Assembly (NCBI RefSeq): GCF_017643475.1
Contig: NZ_JAEPNI010000001.1
Span: forward strand, 1,412,569-1,476,568
Length of the DNA stretch: 64,000 nucleotides
Direction of reading: 5' to 3'
Source: Maricaulis sp.
GTDB taxonomy: Bacteria; Pseudomonadota; Alphaproteobacteria; Caulobacterales; Maricaulaceae
A program made the position numbers and the translations under genes. Below the pieces are notes generated by a model. The model had not been told where the DNA came from. It saw nothing but the letters and a program-made list of their open reading frames with translations, and ran no database searches. Positions 36,807 to 45,293 of this stretch are shown in pieces (the first letter of the stretch is position 1; each line of letters begins with the position of its first letter).

Positions 36807-37578
36807 GTCTGCCAAGCCGGTCCTCGAACTGCGAGGCGTATCGAAACAGTATGCGGGTGGGATCAAAGCCGTTCGCGATGTTTCGCTGTCTCTGGATGAG
36901 GGCAAGCTTCTGGCCCTGACGGGAACGTCAGGATGCGGCAAGACAACATTGCTGAAACTCATCAACCGCCTGGAGGAACCTTCGGGCGGTTCGATCGTTT
37001 ATGAGGGGGCGGATGTCCGCCAGTTCGACGCCTTTCGCCTGCGCCGCCAGATCGGCTGGGTGATGCAGGGCGATGGCCTGTTTCCTCATTTCACCGTTCG
37101 CCAGAATATCGCGGTCGTGCCGCGCCTGCTGGAGTGGGATATCGCCACGACGGAGCTGCGAGTGCGCGAGATGATGCAGTTGGTCCAGCTGGATGTTGAG
37201 GCGTTTGGTGAGCGTTATCCCCACGAATTATCCGGCGGCCAGAGACAGCGTGTCGGATTTGCCCGGGCCCTGGCCGGCAAGCCGGACCTGGTCCTGATGG
37301 ATGAAGCCTTCAGCGCGCTTGATCCACTGACCCGTGACGATTTGCAACGTGATTTCAAACGTCTTCAGTCAGAGCTGGGCTTTTCCGCCGTGCTTGTCAC
37401 GCATGACATGGCCGAGGCCCTGATCCTGGCAGACGAGATCGCCGTGATGCGCGACGGGCAGTTTGTCCAGAGCGGAACGCCGTCGCAATTGCTGGCAGAG
37501 CCGGCTGACGACTATGTCGCCGGTCTGCTGGACACGCCGCGTCGCCAGATGCGTGCCATTGCGGAGCTGGGCGGATGA
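36799..37578 (+). CDS. ABC importer ATPase (OpuCA/OsmV/EgtV type)
   Basis: A 259-residue ATP-binding subunit from TTG 36799, the only start in reach of the domain. Walker A is GTSGCGKTT, the Q-loop is GWVMQGDG, the signature LSGGQRQRV, Walker B LVLMDEAFSAL and the H-loop VTHD. It lacks the CBS domains of full OpuCA proteins. It overlaps DUF3126 upstream by 8 bases and the fused permease/binding-protein gene downstream by 4 (ATGA), so the three are tightly coupled. Substrate class: quaternary amines or betaine-like compounds, as for the fused partner. Confidence 0.9.
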   Translation: MSKSAKPVLELRGVSKQYAGGIKAVRDVSLSLDEGKLLALTGTSGCGKTTLLKLINRLEEPSGGSIVYEGADVRQFDAFRLRRQIGWVMQGDGLFPHFTVRQNIAVVPRLLEWDIATTELRVREMMQLVQLDVEAFGERYPHELSGGQRQRVGFARALAGKPDLVLMDEAFSALDPLTRDDLQRDFKRLQSELGFSAVLVTHDMAEALILADEIAVMRDGQFVQSGTPSQLLAEPADDYVAGLLDTPRRQMRAIAELGG

Positions 37579-39143
37579 ACGAGAACCTTGCCGAACGTCT
37601 CAACGAGCTGCCAGACCTTCTGTCAGGGCATGTCCTGTTGTCGCTCTCCGCGATCCTCGTCGGGCTGGCGATCAGCCTGCCGCTGGGCGTATTCGCGGCG
37701 CCGCGAAAGCGTTTTGCCGCGGCTGTCCTCAACATCGCCGGTGTGATCCAGACCATCCCCGGTCTGGCCCTGCTGGCATTGATGGTGCCGCTTCTGGGTG
37801 GGACAATCGGCTATGCGCCGGCCTTCATGGCGCTGATGCTGTATTCAATCCTGCCGATACTGAGGAACACAGTGGTGGGGCTCCAAGGTGTCGAGCCAGG
37901 TGTTGTGGAAGCGGCCCGAGGGCTGGGGCTCACGCAGAAACAGCGGTTATGGCAGATTGAATTGCCGCTGGCTCTGCCGTTCATCGTTGCGGGGGTCCGG
38001 ACATCCATTGTCTGGGTGGTCGGGGCTGCGACCCTTGCAACCCCCGTTGGCGCGCCCAGCCTTGGAAACTACATCTTTGCCGGGCTGCAGACCCGCAACT
38101 GGCTGTCTGTAGTGTTCGGCTGCCTGTTTGCGGCTGGTCTGGCCGTGGTGCTGGACCAGCTCATCCGCCTGCTGGAAGTCGCCGCCCGGGACCGCCGGAA
38201 GATGCTGGCAGTGCAGGTTGGTGCGCTTCTCAGCGCACTGGTCGTGGCTTCGGTGTTGCCGCGTTTCGTCGAATTCACCCCGCCGGCACAGCCGCAGATC
38301 AGCCAGCAGTTCGCCAGTGTCCGGGCGGAAGAGGGCGCTCTTGATGACGAGATTGTTCGCCTTGGCGCAAAGGCCTTTACCGAACAGTACATTCTCGCCG
38401 AGCTGATGGAGCAGGTGCTCGTAGATGCCGGCGCAGAGGTAGAGCGCCTGGACAATCTGGGCTCCATTATTGCCTTCGATGCCCTGCGCAATAACGAGAT
38501 CGACGCCTATATCGATTACACCGGCACCATTTGGGCGACGGTGATGGCCCGTGATGAGCCAATCAACCGCCATGCCATGTTTGTGGAAATGGCGGCGTAT
38601 CTGCGCGAGGAGCACGGCATTCTGACGCTGGGGCGCATGGGATTTGAAAACGCCTATGGTTTCGCCATGCGGGCGGACCAGGCCGAGGCGCTGGGCATTC
38701 GTTCCCTGGCCGATCTGGCAGTCCACGCTGGGGCCCTGGAAGTCGGCGGCGACGCGGAGGTGTTCACGCGCTCGGAATGGATCAACACGCGCGATGCTTA
38801 TGGCCTGGGGGCGATCTCGACCCGGGCGATGGATGCGACTTTCATGTATGACGCGGTGCGAGACGGCCAGGTGGATGTCATCAGCGCCTACACCACTGAT
38901 GGTCGTATCGCTGCCTATGATCTTGTTGTCCTGGCCGATCCACGTGGAATTTTACCGCCTTATGACGCCGTTATCCTGTTGTCACCGGAGGCTGCGGAGA
39001 GGCCGGGGCTTGCTGATGCACTGGCGGGGCTTGTCGGATCGATCAGCGATGACGATATGCGGGAAGCCAACCGCCTTGCGGATCTCGAGCGCCAGACCCC
39101 GCAACAGGCGGCAAGCTGGCTGTATGAACAGGTGACGGAGTAG
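37575..39143 (+). CDS. Fused ABC permease and substrate-binding protein (OpuF/EgtU type)
   Basis: A 522-residue fusion. About residues 1-215 form a permease of the OpuCB/ProW class with the EAA loop (GVEPGVVEAARGLGLTQKQRLWQIELPLALPFIVAGVR) and six helices. After one more helix (ALLSALVVASVLP) the rest is an OpuAC-type binding domain: IVRLGAKAFTEQYILAELM, ALRNNEIDAYIDYTGTIWA, GFENAYGFAMR and DVISAYTTDGRIAAYDLVVL. In this family the domain binds choline, glycine betaine or, in EgtU proteins, ergothioneine. The ligand is not decided by sequence; an egtB gene lies 11 kb away. Confidence 0.88.
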   Translation: MNENLAERLNELPDLLSGHVLLSLSAILVGLAISLPLGVFAAPRKRFAAAVLNIAGVIQTIPGLALLALMVPLLGGTIGYAPAFMALMLYSILPILRNTVVGLQGVEPGVVEAARGLGLTQKQRLWQIELPLALPFIVAGVRTSIVWVVGAATLATPVGAPSLGNYIFAGLQTRNWLSVVFGCLFAAGLAVVLDQLIRLLEVAARDRRKMLAVQVGALLSALVVASVLPRFVEFTPPAQPQISQQFASVRAEEGALDDEIVRLGAKAFTEQYILAELMEQVLVDAGAEVERLDNLGSIIAFDALRNNEIDAYIDYTGTIWATVMARDEPINRHAMFVEMAAYLREEHGILTLGRMGFENAYGFAMRADQAEALGIRSLADLAVHAGALEVGGDAEVFTRSEWINTRDAYGLGAISTRAMDATFMYDAVRDGQVDVISAYTTDGRIAAYDLVVLADPRGILPPYDAVILLSPEAAERPGLADALAGLVGSISDDDMREANRLADLERQTPQQAASWLYEQVTE

Positions 39144-39146
39144 GGC

Positions 39147-39644
39147 GTGAGTGGATTTCTCGGACATGGTCGGCTTCAGGATGCGGAATGGCTGATGCGC
39201 GCCTGCATGGAGCTGAACAAGGACATTCCACCACATGCGCCTGAAATCACGCCAGAGACCATCCTCAACAAGACCTACACCCAGCAGGCCGCGGAGTTTG
39301 AAAGCCTGCTCGAACGCATCGACCCGGAAGGGGATATCGATCGCCAGCTTTTTCCAGCTGTGGCTTACTTCAATGCCGCAGAAAGCCTGCCACTCGACAT
39401 CATCCTGGCGGGCATTGCGGCCTTGCTGATCTGGGTCTTCATGCCGAATTATTATTCCATCATGGAATACGTGGCCTATGTGGCGCTGGGCGGCTATCTG
39501 GTGATCCAGTTTCTCCGGGCGCGCTCAAAACGTGATAACGCCGAACAACAGATGCGAAGAATGGGCCTGAATCCGCGCGAACGCCATCCGCTAACCTTAC
39601 GGAAGCTGGTGAAATATCGCCAGCGAAGGGTAACGGTTCACTAG
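39147..39644 (+). CDS. Membrane protein of unknown function
   Basis: A 165-residue protein from GTG 39147, 3 bases after the transporter stop. Residues 1-80 are hydrophilic (one WLMRACMELNKDIPPHAPE stretch); two membrane helices follow (about 83-100 and 105-122), then a basic tail (RKLVKYRQRRVTVH). It could be an accessory subunit of the ABC importer by position, but the family is not recognised. It ends in the CTAG shared with the convergent gene. Confidence 0.6.
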   Translation: MSGFLGHGRLQDAEWLMRACMELNKDIPPHAPEITPETILNKTYTQQAAEFESLLERIDPEGDIDRQLFPAVAYFNAAESLPLDIILAGIAALLIWVFMPNYYSIMEYVAYVALGGYLVIQFLRARSKRDNAEQQMRRMGLNPRERHPLTLRKLVKYRQRRVTVH

Positions 39645-40027
39645 GTGTCAAGCCATTCGAGTGCCTCACAACGCGTGCCGAATACTCCGAACACATCCAG
39701 TTTCTGTGCCGCAGGCATCAGTTGCCATGTCTGAACAATCGGCATGGTTCCCTCCGATTCGATTACCCAGGCATTCTTGTTGGGCGGGCCGGCGATGTGA
39801 GCAGTGTCCTGGAGCAGTTTGATGAAGCGGTTTTCGAACACCTCGTAGGTGAGGTCGCTCAGATCCGCTCCCTGTTCCACAATGATCAAGCGTACGACCT
39901 CGGACGACCATTCGTCGGACTGGATCATTTCCATGTAATTGCGCACAATCTCGTCAACCGGGACCCGTCCGAAAAAGCGGGTCTCGAACCGTTTTGCCTC
40001 GGGTACGAATACACGTTCGTAGGGCAT
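39641..40027 (-). CDS. Small protein, possibly SpoIIAA/STAS-like fold
   Basis: A 128-residue soluble protein with good ribosome site (CGGAGAC) before ATG 40027. The alternation of strands and helices (FETRFFGRVPVDEIVRNYMEM, VVRLIIVEQGADLSDL, VFGVFGTRCEALEWL) and the ending in an Ala-Leu-Glu-Trp-Leu helix resemble the SpoIIAA-like/STAS proteins common in alphaproteobacteria. This is a fold guess from pattern only. No partner gene is apparent. Confidence 0.55.
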   Translation of the reverse strand: MPYERVFVPEAKRFETRFFGRVPVDEIVRNYMEMIQSDEWSSEVVRLIIVEQGADLSDLTYEVFENRFIKLLQDTAHIAGPPNKNAWVIESEGTMPIVQTWQLMPAAQKLDVFGVFGTRCEALEWLDT

Positions 40028-40084
40028 TCAAGGTCTCCGACTTGCTTTAATCCTAGCCGGATAGGTCAGTCGTTCAAGATCATC

Positions 40085-40116
40085 CGCAAAAAAAGTGCGG
40101 CGATTAATCGCCGCAC
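40085..40116 (-). terminator. Intrinsic terminator after phoH
   Basis: A 22-bp perfect palindrome (arm GTGCGGCGATT, 40095-40105) just past the phoH stop. Read on the minus strand it is followed by seven T residues (the A run before 40095), a canonical terminator. Confidence 0.92.
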
Positions 40117-40131
40117 TCCTGCGCTACAGGA

Positions 40132-40896
40132 TCACAGTACAGTCAACATCGTCGCGACGAGCGGGTGGCGGACGATGTCCTTGGATTCGAGGCGGCTGAC
40201 ACCGACATCCTCAAGCTCGTCCATCTTGTCGGCGATCGTCGCCAGACCCGACATTTCCGGCAGGAGGTCGGATTGCGCCGGATCACCGGTGACGACCATT
40301 GTGGAGTTCCAGCCGAGCCGGGTGAGCAGCATTTTCAGCTGACCATAGGTACAGTTCTGCGCCTCATCGACGACGACAAAGGCATTGTTCAGCGTGCGAC
40401 CTCGCATATAGCCGATCGGAGCGATCTCGATCACACCTTCGGCCATCATGGCCTTTAGCTTTTTCGGGGAAAGCCGGTCGGCGAGGGCGTCATAGAGGGG
40501 GCGCAGATAGGGGGCGAGTTTCTCTTCCATGGCACCGGGCAGGAAGCCGATTGATTCTCCGGCCTCGACCGCGGGCCGTGACAGGACGATCCGGCTGACC
40601 TTGCCGGCTTCGAGCGCCTCGACGGCCTTGGCAACGGCGAGATAGGTCTTGCCAGTGCCTGCGGGGCCAAGGGCCAGGACGAGATTTTTCTCGTCGATGG
40701 CTTTCATCAGTTTTTCCTGGCCGGCTGATCTGGGTTTGACCTTCTTCACAAACCTCTGGTCACGCATGGGCTCCTTGTCGTCGGGGGACCAGTGTGTCCC
40801 GGGAAAGAGTGACTGGATCTTCGCCTTCTCCGACTCATAGTGCTTGCTGTTGAACTCTCCGGCTTTCAGGCGACGTTTGACGGATCGTTTGGCCAT
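40132..40896 (-). CDS. PhoH family P-loop ATPase
   Basis: A 254-residue PhoH2-like/PhoH ATPase with Walker A GPAGTGKT (about residues 77-84), Walker B FVVVDEAQN and sensor-type VVTGDPAQSDLLP. PhoH proteins are RNA-helicase-like ATPases tied to phosphate starvation and RNA decay; the exact role is unproven. The ATG 40896 is preceded by GGAGG at 12 bases; the frame also opens at ATG 40911, but that start lies inside the ribosome site. A transcription terminator-like hairpin lies just upstream of its ribosome site. Confidence 0.92.
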   Translation of the reverse strand: MAKRSVKRRLKAGEFNSKHYESEKAKIQSLFPGTHWSPDDKEPMRDQRFVKKVKPRSAGQEKLMKAIDEKNLVLALGPAGTGKTYLAVAKAVEALEAGKVSRIVLSRPAVEAGESIGFLPGAMEEKLAPYLRPLYDALADRLSPKKLKAMMAEGVIEIAPIGYMRGRTLNNAFVVVDEAQNCTYGQLKMLLTRLGWNSTMVVTGDPAQSDLLPEMSGLATIADKMDELEDVGVSRLESKDIVRHPLVATMLTVL

Positions 40897-40916
40897 GGCT
40901 GGAACCTCCACACATG

Positions 40917-40944
40917 AAAAACCCCTCAGCCGAGGGCAGAGGGG
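40917..40944 (-). terminator. Terminator-like hairpin in the phoH leader
   Basis: On the minus strand: stem CCCCTC...GAGGGG with inner GCC/GGC (one A-A mismatch, triloop), followed by TTTTT (plus-strand A run at 40917-40921). It lies upstream of the phoH start (40896) by about 20 bases, so it would end transcripts before phoH unless read through. It may be an attenuator or the end of a small leader RNA. Confidence 0.6.
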
Positions 40945-41186
40945 CGAAAACGCGTTGCGTTGATGAAATTTCGGAAGACTCCGGCAGTTTCTGCGGCGTG
41001 TGGCCGTAACCGGGGGGCGGACTGACGCGATAATCGGGCATGCCGACCTGCAGACCTCCTGCTAGAGTGACCGATACGATCCGGGACCACGCCTCGAATC
41101 GTGACTACAGTCTGAGTGTAACTCAGTGAAGAAGATCTGAACGCGTTTGTCGCGCGAATTTCATAAAACTTTGGGGGCCGACACGG

Positions 41187-41720
41187 ATGGCAATTTATGC
41201 ATTGGGTGAGTCGCGACCGGTTCTGCCGGAGAGCGGAAACTACTGGATCGCCGACAACGCCACTGTTATCGGCGATGTTGTCCTGCATGAGAATGCGAGC
41301 ATCTGGTATGGCTGTGTCGTGCGCGGCGATACCGACCGGATCGAGATCGGTGAGGACACTAACATCCAGGATCTAGCCGTCCTGCACACGGATTTCGGCA
41401 TCCACATGAAGATCGGCAAGCGGGTGACGGTCGGTCACCAGGTCATGCTTCACGGGTGTGAAATCGGTGACAATTCACTGATCGGTATCGGTGCCATTGT
41501 CCTCAACAAGGCAAGGATCGGGAAGAATTGCATTATTGGCGCAGGCGCGTTGATTCCCGAAGGCAAGGAGATCCCGGACAATTCACTTGTGGTCGGCTCG
41601 CCGGGGCGTGTAATCCGAACGCTGGATGATGACACGGCGGCCATGTTGAAAATGTCCGCCGAACATTATGTCGAGAACTCACAGCGTCATTCAGCTGAAC
41701 TGAGGCGTCTGGACTACTAG
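41187..41720 (+). CDS. Gamma-class carbonic anhydrase family protein (PaaY/YrdA-like)
   Basis: A 177-residue left-handed beta-helix protein with hexapeptide repeats throughout (for example NATVIGDVVLHENASIWYGCVVRGDTDRIEIGEDTNIQ). The three zinc His of the family are placed at LHTDFG, VGHQ and MLHGCEIG, and the Arg/Asp (RGD) motif is present. Family members hydrate CO2 or act as thioesterases (PaaY); activity cannot be told from sequence. Convergent with the GYF-domain gene (4-base overlap). Confidence 0.9.
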   Translation: MAIYALGESRPVLPESGNYWIADNATVIGDVVLHENASIWYGCVVRGDTDRIEIGEDTNIQDLAVLHTDFGIHMKIGKRVTVGHQVMLHGCEIGDNSLIGIGAIVLNKARIGKNCIIGAGALIPEGKEIPDNSLVVGSPGRVIRTLDDDTAAMLKMSAEHYVENSQRHSAELRRLDY

Positions 41721-42217
41721 TTCGCGCGGCCCCACAGATCGCGGATATTCTGGTCCGCCTCGCTGCCCAGGTTGAACCACGCCGCACGGTCGTGGGAGGC
41801 GTCGATGATCAGCAGCTTGTCATCACGATCAAGTACATGGCTGAGCTCGTTGCGCAGCACGGCCGCCGTGGTCGGGCCGCGAAGCAGCCAAACGCCCGGT
41901 GTGACCGTTTCTACATCGCCGTAAGCAGCGAGGGAGGAGCGGAAGTCGGCGCCGTTCTCCGAGGTAATCTCGGTGATGATGACAAAATTCGCAGGCCGGG
42001 CACCTGGGGTGACGCGCTTTTCGACGACAGTGCCGCCATCCGATTCGCCGAACCAGGATTTCATTTCCTCGATATCAGCGGCCGGGGCAAACTCGCCTTC
42101 CTTGTCGGCAGCGACCATGGAATGCGACGCAATCCGGCCTTCACCTACGAAGGCGCGCATTTGCGGCGGCGTATAGGGTCCGTAGACACGGCCCTCAACT
42201 TTCACAAACCAGGACAT
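41717..42217 (-). CDS. GYF-like (DUF4339) domain protein
   Basis: A 166-residue protein whose first 60 residues are a GYF_2 domain: MSWFVKVEGRVYGPYTPPQMRAFVGEGRIASHSMVAA. The remainder (about 75-166) is a mixed alpha/beta domain (ANFVIITEITSENGADFRSSLAAYGDV, VWLLRGPTTAAVLRNELSHVLDRDDKLLIIDASHDRAAWF) not recognised. GYF domains bind proline-rich peptides. An earlier in-frame ATG at 42241 has AGAGG close upstream and is a real alternative start. Role unknown. Confidence 0.72.
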   Translation of the reverse strand: MSWFVKVEGRVYGPYTPPQMRAFVGEGRIASHSMVAADKEGEFAPAADIEEMKSWFGESDGGTVVEKRVTPGARPANFVIITEITSENGADFRSSLAAYGDVETVTPGVWLLRGPTTAAVLRNELSHVLDRDDKLLIIDASHDRAAWFNLGSEADQNIRDLWGRAN

Positions 42218-42352
42218 TGCGATTCCATCATCGCGAGGCATATCGACCTCTTTCGCACCGAGTACTCAAACTATCATACACAGACTTGCGGCAAGAATCT
42301 GGCCACAGCCCAGAAAAATTCAACCCTTCAAGGATTGGGTGATTACTGCCCG

Positions 42353-42976
42353 TCAGGCAGCCTGTCCTCCGTCTCTCAAGGCCTCGGGTGGATCGAACAC
42401 CACCGCGAAGCCATTGTCCAGAATGCGCGCCACACGCCCGGACATCTCGCCAACCCTGACAGGTTCATTGACCTTGGGGCGTTCCAGGCATTCGAAGGCA
42501 GCGCCGGTCACCGAGACATCGAGAACGTTGGCGTGAATCACCACGCCGTCGGCGAAACGTATCTTGGCACGACCGCGCCCAGGCTTGCGCGGCGCTTGGC
42601 GATCTTCATCCAGACCAAGGCGATCCTTGTTGAAACGCCAGGTAATGGTGTCGGCCAGCTTGTCCCGTTTCCGGTCGGTGGCGCTGAAGCGCAAGCTGAA
42701 CTCGTCGCCATCGCTGCGCACGACCACACCTTCCATGCGACCAATGCCGTTGATCATCAGAATGATACGCTGATTACTGGCAGGCAGGGCGCGTGACATG
42801 ACGCGCGCTCCGCCGGGAGAAATATCGATCAGACGGCAGGCATGCTCTCCAAGAGTCTCGCTCCAGAAACGGCCATGAAGGCGCAGCGGAAGACGGGCGT
42901 GCCGCCGTCTTTCGGCAGCCCCGCGGGCAGCAATCCGGATTTTGCGACGATCAAGTCGGTTCGGCTCTTCCGCCAT
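42353..42976 (-). CDS. Protein with two PilZ domains
   Basis: A 207-residue protein. The first PilZ domain has the c-di-GMP RxxxR-like RRRHAR (about 23-28) and DISPGGA (about 51-57). The second (about 115-200) repeats the fold (NVLDVSVTGAAFE) but its RxxxR is weak, so it may be structural. The start ATG 42976 follows AGAAGG; ATG 42988 is the alternative. PilZ proteins act in c-di-GMP signalling for motility, adhesion or cell cycle, matching the holdfast and motility-type genes in this window. Confidence 0.85.
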   Translation of the reverse strand: MAEEPNRLDRRKIRIAARGAAERRRHARLPLRLHGRFWSETLGEHACRLIDISPGGARVMSRALPASNQRIILMINGIGRMEGVVVRSDGDEFSLRFSATDRKRDKLADTITWRFNKDRLGLDEDRQAPRKPGRGRAKIRFADGVVIHANVLDVSVTGAAFECLERPKVNEPVRVGEMSGRVARILDNGFAVVFDPPEALRDGGQAA

Positions 42977-43032
42977 GGCCTTCTCCATGCGCGGATCAGG
43001 TTTAGCGAAGAGGGGTTAAAAACCCTTTGCTA

Positions 43033-43605
43033 CTATCGGTCGTTTGCGATCATTTCCCGCGCTGAACGCATGTCTCGTTGTGAAACGCCGAACAGGTGTC
43101 CAGGCACGGCTGGCGGACGAATTTCGCGCAGGCCTGTGCGCACGACAGGGCGGTTGTCAAACCCGTCGGCGTCATCCAGCGGCTGATAAAGACCGAGTAT
43201 ACGGTCGACGACACCCTCTGGCCCCTTCAGCGGGAAGAAGCTGATCTCCACCGGCAATTGGTGCATGTCGATCGAGGAGGCGCGTGCCACGACCGAGGAA
43301 GGTGATGCGCCGGACAAGGTCGATTCCAGCAGGGCCTGGATATGTGTCGCATCATGTCCGCGCCACAGGCTCAGGAAGTTCTGGTCGCGAAACTCGCGCT
43401 GATACAGCTGACAGAAATGCGTACCTGCAAGGCGAAAGACATGATGGCTCTGGTCTATGCGGCGCAGCATGAAGACGTAACCCAGCAATGAGGCGATATC
43501 CTGGGGTTCCACATCAGAACGCTCCGGTGTCATCCCCGCTGCCCGGCCAGACATTCGCAATGTCTGCCAATAGCTGTGCAGGGCTCTCGATTGAGCGTGT
43601 TTCAT
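43033..43605 (-). CDS. PAS domain protein (PAS_5 type)
   Basis: A 190-residue soluble protein starting MKHAQSRALHSYWQTLR with the PAS_5-style core HVFRLAGTHFCQLYQREFRDQNFLSLW, then SSIDMHQLPVEISFFPL. This alphaproteobacterial family has a PAS fold with no output domain. It may sense a ligand or redox state and act through a partner; the nearby PilZ gene on the same strand suggests a signalling setting. Ligand unknown. Confidence 0.8.
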   Translation of the reverse strand: MKHAQSRALHSYWQTLRMSGRAAGMTPERSDVEPQDIASLLGYVFMLRRIDQSHHVFRLAGTHFCQLYQREFRDQNFLSLWRGHDATHIQALLESTLSGASPSSVVARASSIDMHQLPVEISFFPLKGPEGVVDRILGLYQPLDDADGFDNRPVVRTGLREIRPPAVPGHLFGVSQRDMRSAREMIANDR

Positions 43606-43790
43606 CTCGCACTCCGCTGTCGTCGCATGGCAGGGCTTAACGCCCTTCGCAGTCGCCCAGCTTCAAGATCGGGGCCATACCCGCGAGACGGGAATTGCGG
43701 ATTTCCAGCTTCCCGATATGGGCGAGCGGAGTGGTGCTGAAACCGGCCCGGGGATTGCATGGACAGGCGCAGGATTAAAGGAGCCTCGCC

Positions 43791-44693
43791 ATGAGCGTTT
43801 CAGCACGGCACGCTTTTATGATTGCAGCCAGCGCTGCATTTGCAGTTGTTGCAGCACCGACCGGATTCGGGGCCGCGACCGCCCTTGCGCAGGATTGCTG
43901 TCACCCGGCACCACCACCGCCTCCGCCGACTCACTGTTGCGATCACGGTGGCGGCCATACGGTGAACGTTCCGAACATCAATGTGCATGGCGGCAATATC
44001 AATGTCGGTGTCAATGTGCATGCCGGCGTGAACATCACGGCCAATGTCAACGCCAACGTCAACGCGACCGCGAATGTGAATGCCAATGCCGCGGCCAATG
44101 CAGGCGCTGGCGCAATCACCTTTGTGGGTGGCGGTTCCTATTACAGCAACACCACGGCACCGGCCGCGACGGCGATTGCCGGGCTCAATGTGGTCGAACG
44201 CGAGGAAGAGGCCTGGGAGTACTACGAGGAAGAGCGCACACGTATCATCGAGGAATGGCGTGTCGTTCGGGCTGTCTGTGTGGATGATAATGGCACACCG
44301 CACCCGGCCTCACAGGTCGATGGCGAGTCTCGCGTCGATGCGGTTTATGACGGTGAGCTTTTTCGCTGTATGGCTGGTACGGCGATGCAGGTGACTGTTG
44401 GCTGGCATTCCGATGGCAACAGTGTCTGGGAAGACGGTGCAACGATTATGTGTCGCAAGGGGGAGGCACTTCGCCATATGCCGGGCGGTCAGCTCTACTG
44501 CTCGACCCAGGAGCCGCGCCGCAATTGCAATGAACGCTCCCTGTTGCGCCGGTTCGGCCCGGGCGAGAAGCTGATTTTCATGCGCCGTGAGGAGCGGTAT
44601 TTCGAACAGATGCGCCGCGAAGTTCGCACGGAAAGCCGTGAGTCGATTTCCATGACGCTGATGCTGGATGGTGGTGTTGGTGGATATCGCTAA
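43791..44693 (+). CDS. Exported Asn-Val repeat protein (possible fibre or adhesin)
   Basis: A 300-residue protein with a signal peptide (ALAQ-DC), then CC, a poly-Pro run, another CC and a His-Gly stretch. Residues 57-108 are built of short repeats of the form NVN/NANV (VNVPNINVHGGNINVGVNVHA and on), like a beta-solenoid or curli-type amyloid. A Cys-rich, conserved-looking C-terminal half follows (AVCVDDNGTPHP, LFRCMAGTAMQ, IMCRKGEAL, GQLYCSTQEP). HfaA in this window has similar NVNANAQ repeats. No homologue is named; a surface or envelope-structure role is inferred. Confidence 0.6.
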   Translation: MSVSARHAFMIAASAAFAVVAAPTGFGAATALAQDCCHPAPPPPPPTHCCDHGGGHTVNVPNINVHGGNINVGVNVHAGVNITANVNANVNATANVNANAAANAGAGAITFVGGGSYYSNTTAPAATAIAGLNVVEREEEAWEYYEEERTRIIEEWRVVRAVCVDDNGTPHPASQVDGESRVDAVYDGELFRCMAGTAMQVTVGWHSDGNSVWEDGATIMCRKGEALRHMPGGQLYCSTQEPRRNCNERSLLRRFGPGEKLIFMRREERYFEQMRREVRTESRESISMTLMLDGGVGGYR

Positions 44694-44719
44694 TTAGCGC
44701 TCATGAGCTGAAAATGAGA

Positions 44720-44746
44720 ACGCCGGCCTATCAGGCCGGCGTTTTT
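44720..44746 (+). terminator. Terminator after the Asn-Val repeat protein
   Basis: Stem ACGCCGGCCT / AGGCCGGCGT with a 3-base loop (44720-44742), followed by TTTT. It lies 27 bases past the stop and separates two convergent genes. Confidence 0.9.
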
Positions 44747-44770
44747 GATTCACAGGTGTTGTTGTTCAGA

Positions 44771-45160
44771 TCAGGACTCGACTTCATCCTCGGCAGCTTC
44801 CGTTGCCTCGGCACGCTGTTCGATGAGCTCCAGCGCCGTCTCTCGATCCTCGACTTCCTCGATCGTCTCGATATAGCAACGTTCATGGTCACGGGTGACG
44901 ATGTATTCGCTACGAGGTGAAAACACAGTGCCGGTAGTGGGCAGGCTGGTTCCTACCTGCATTCCGCCCCGCAGGCCGTAACAGCGGTGGGTCAATGTCA
45001 CGAGATAATAGCGGCTGACACCACCTCGCAGGATAAGGTGTTCATTGTCGACGACGGTGTATGAGTTGATATTGACCAGGCGAACCCGATCCGCGCTGGC
45101 GGGCATCGCCAGAACTACGGCAGCCAGGGCCGCGGCGGATAGAATACTTTTTATCTTCAC
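44771..45160 (-). CDS. DUF6491-like exported protein
   Basis: A 129-residue protein from GTG 45160 (GGAG upstream). Signal peptide ends MPASA-DR. The mature part has three spaced Cys-containing strands (THRCYGLRGGMQVG, RDHERCYIETIEEVED) in the pattern of the DUF6491 family found in alphaproteobacteria, then an acidic helical tail. Function unknown. Confidence 0.65.
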   Translation of the reverse strand: MKIKSILSAAALAAVVLAMPASADRVRLVNINSYTVVDNEHLILRGGVSRYYLVTLTHRCYGLRGGMQVGTSLPTTGTVFSPRSEYIVTRDHERCYIETIEEVEDRETALELIEQRAEATEAAEDEVES

Positions 45161-45293
45161 GATCTTATGTCTCCAAAAAATCGTCCCTCAAAGATGAGTA
45201 TACGGGGGAAACCACGGGAATCAAACTGCGTTAACGAGAGATTAGCTCGATTGGCAGGACCATCTACGCGATTCGAATCTCTTGGAGGTCGGC

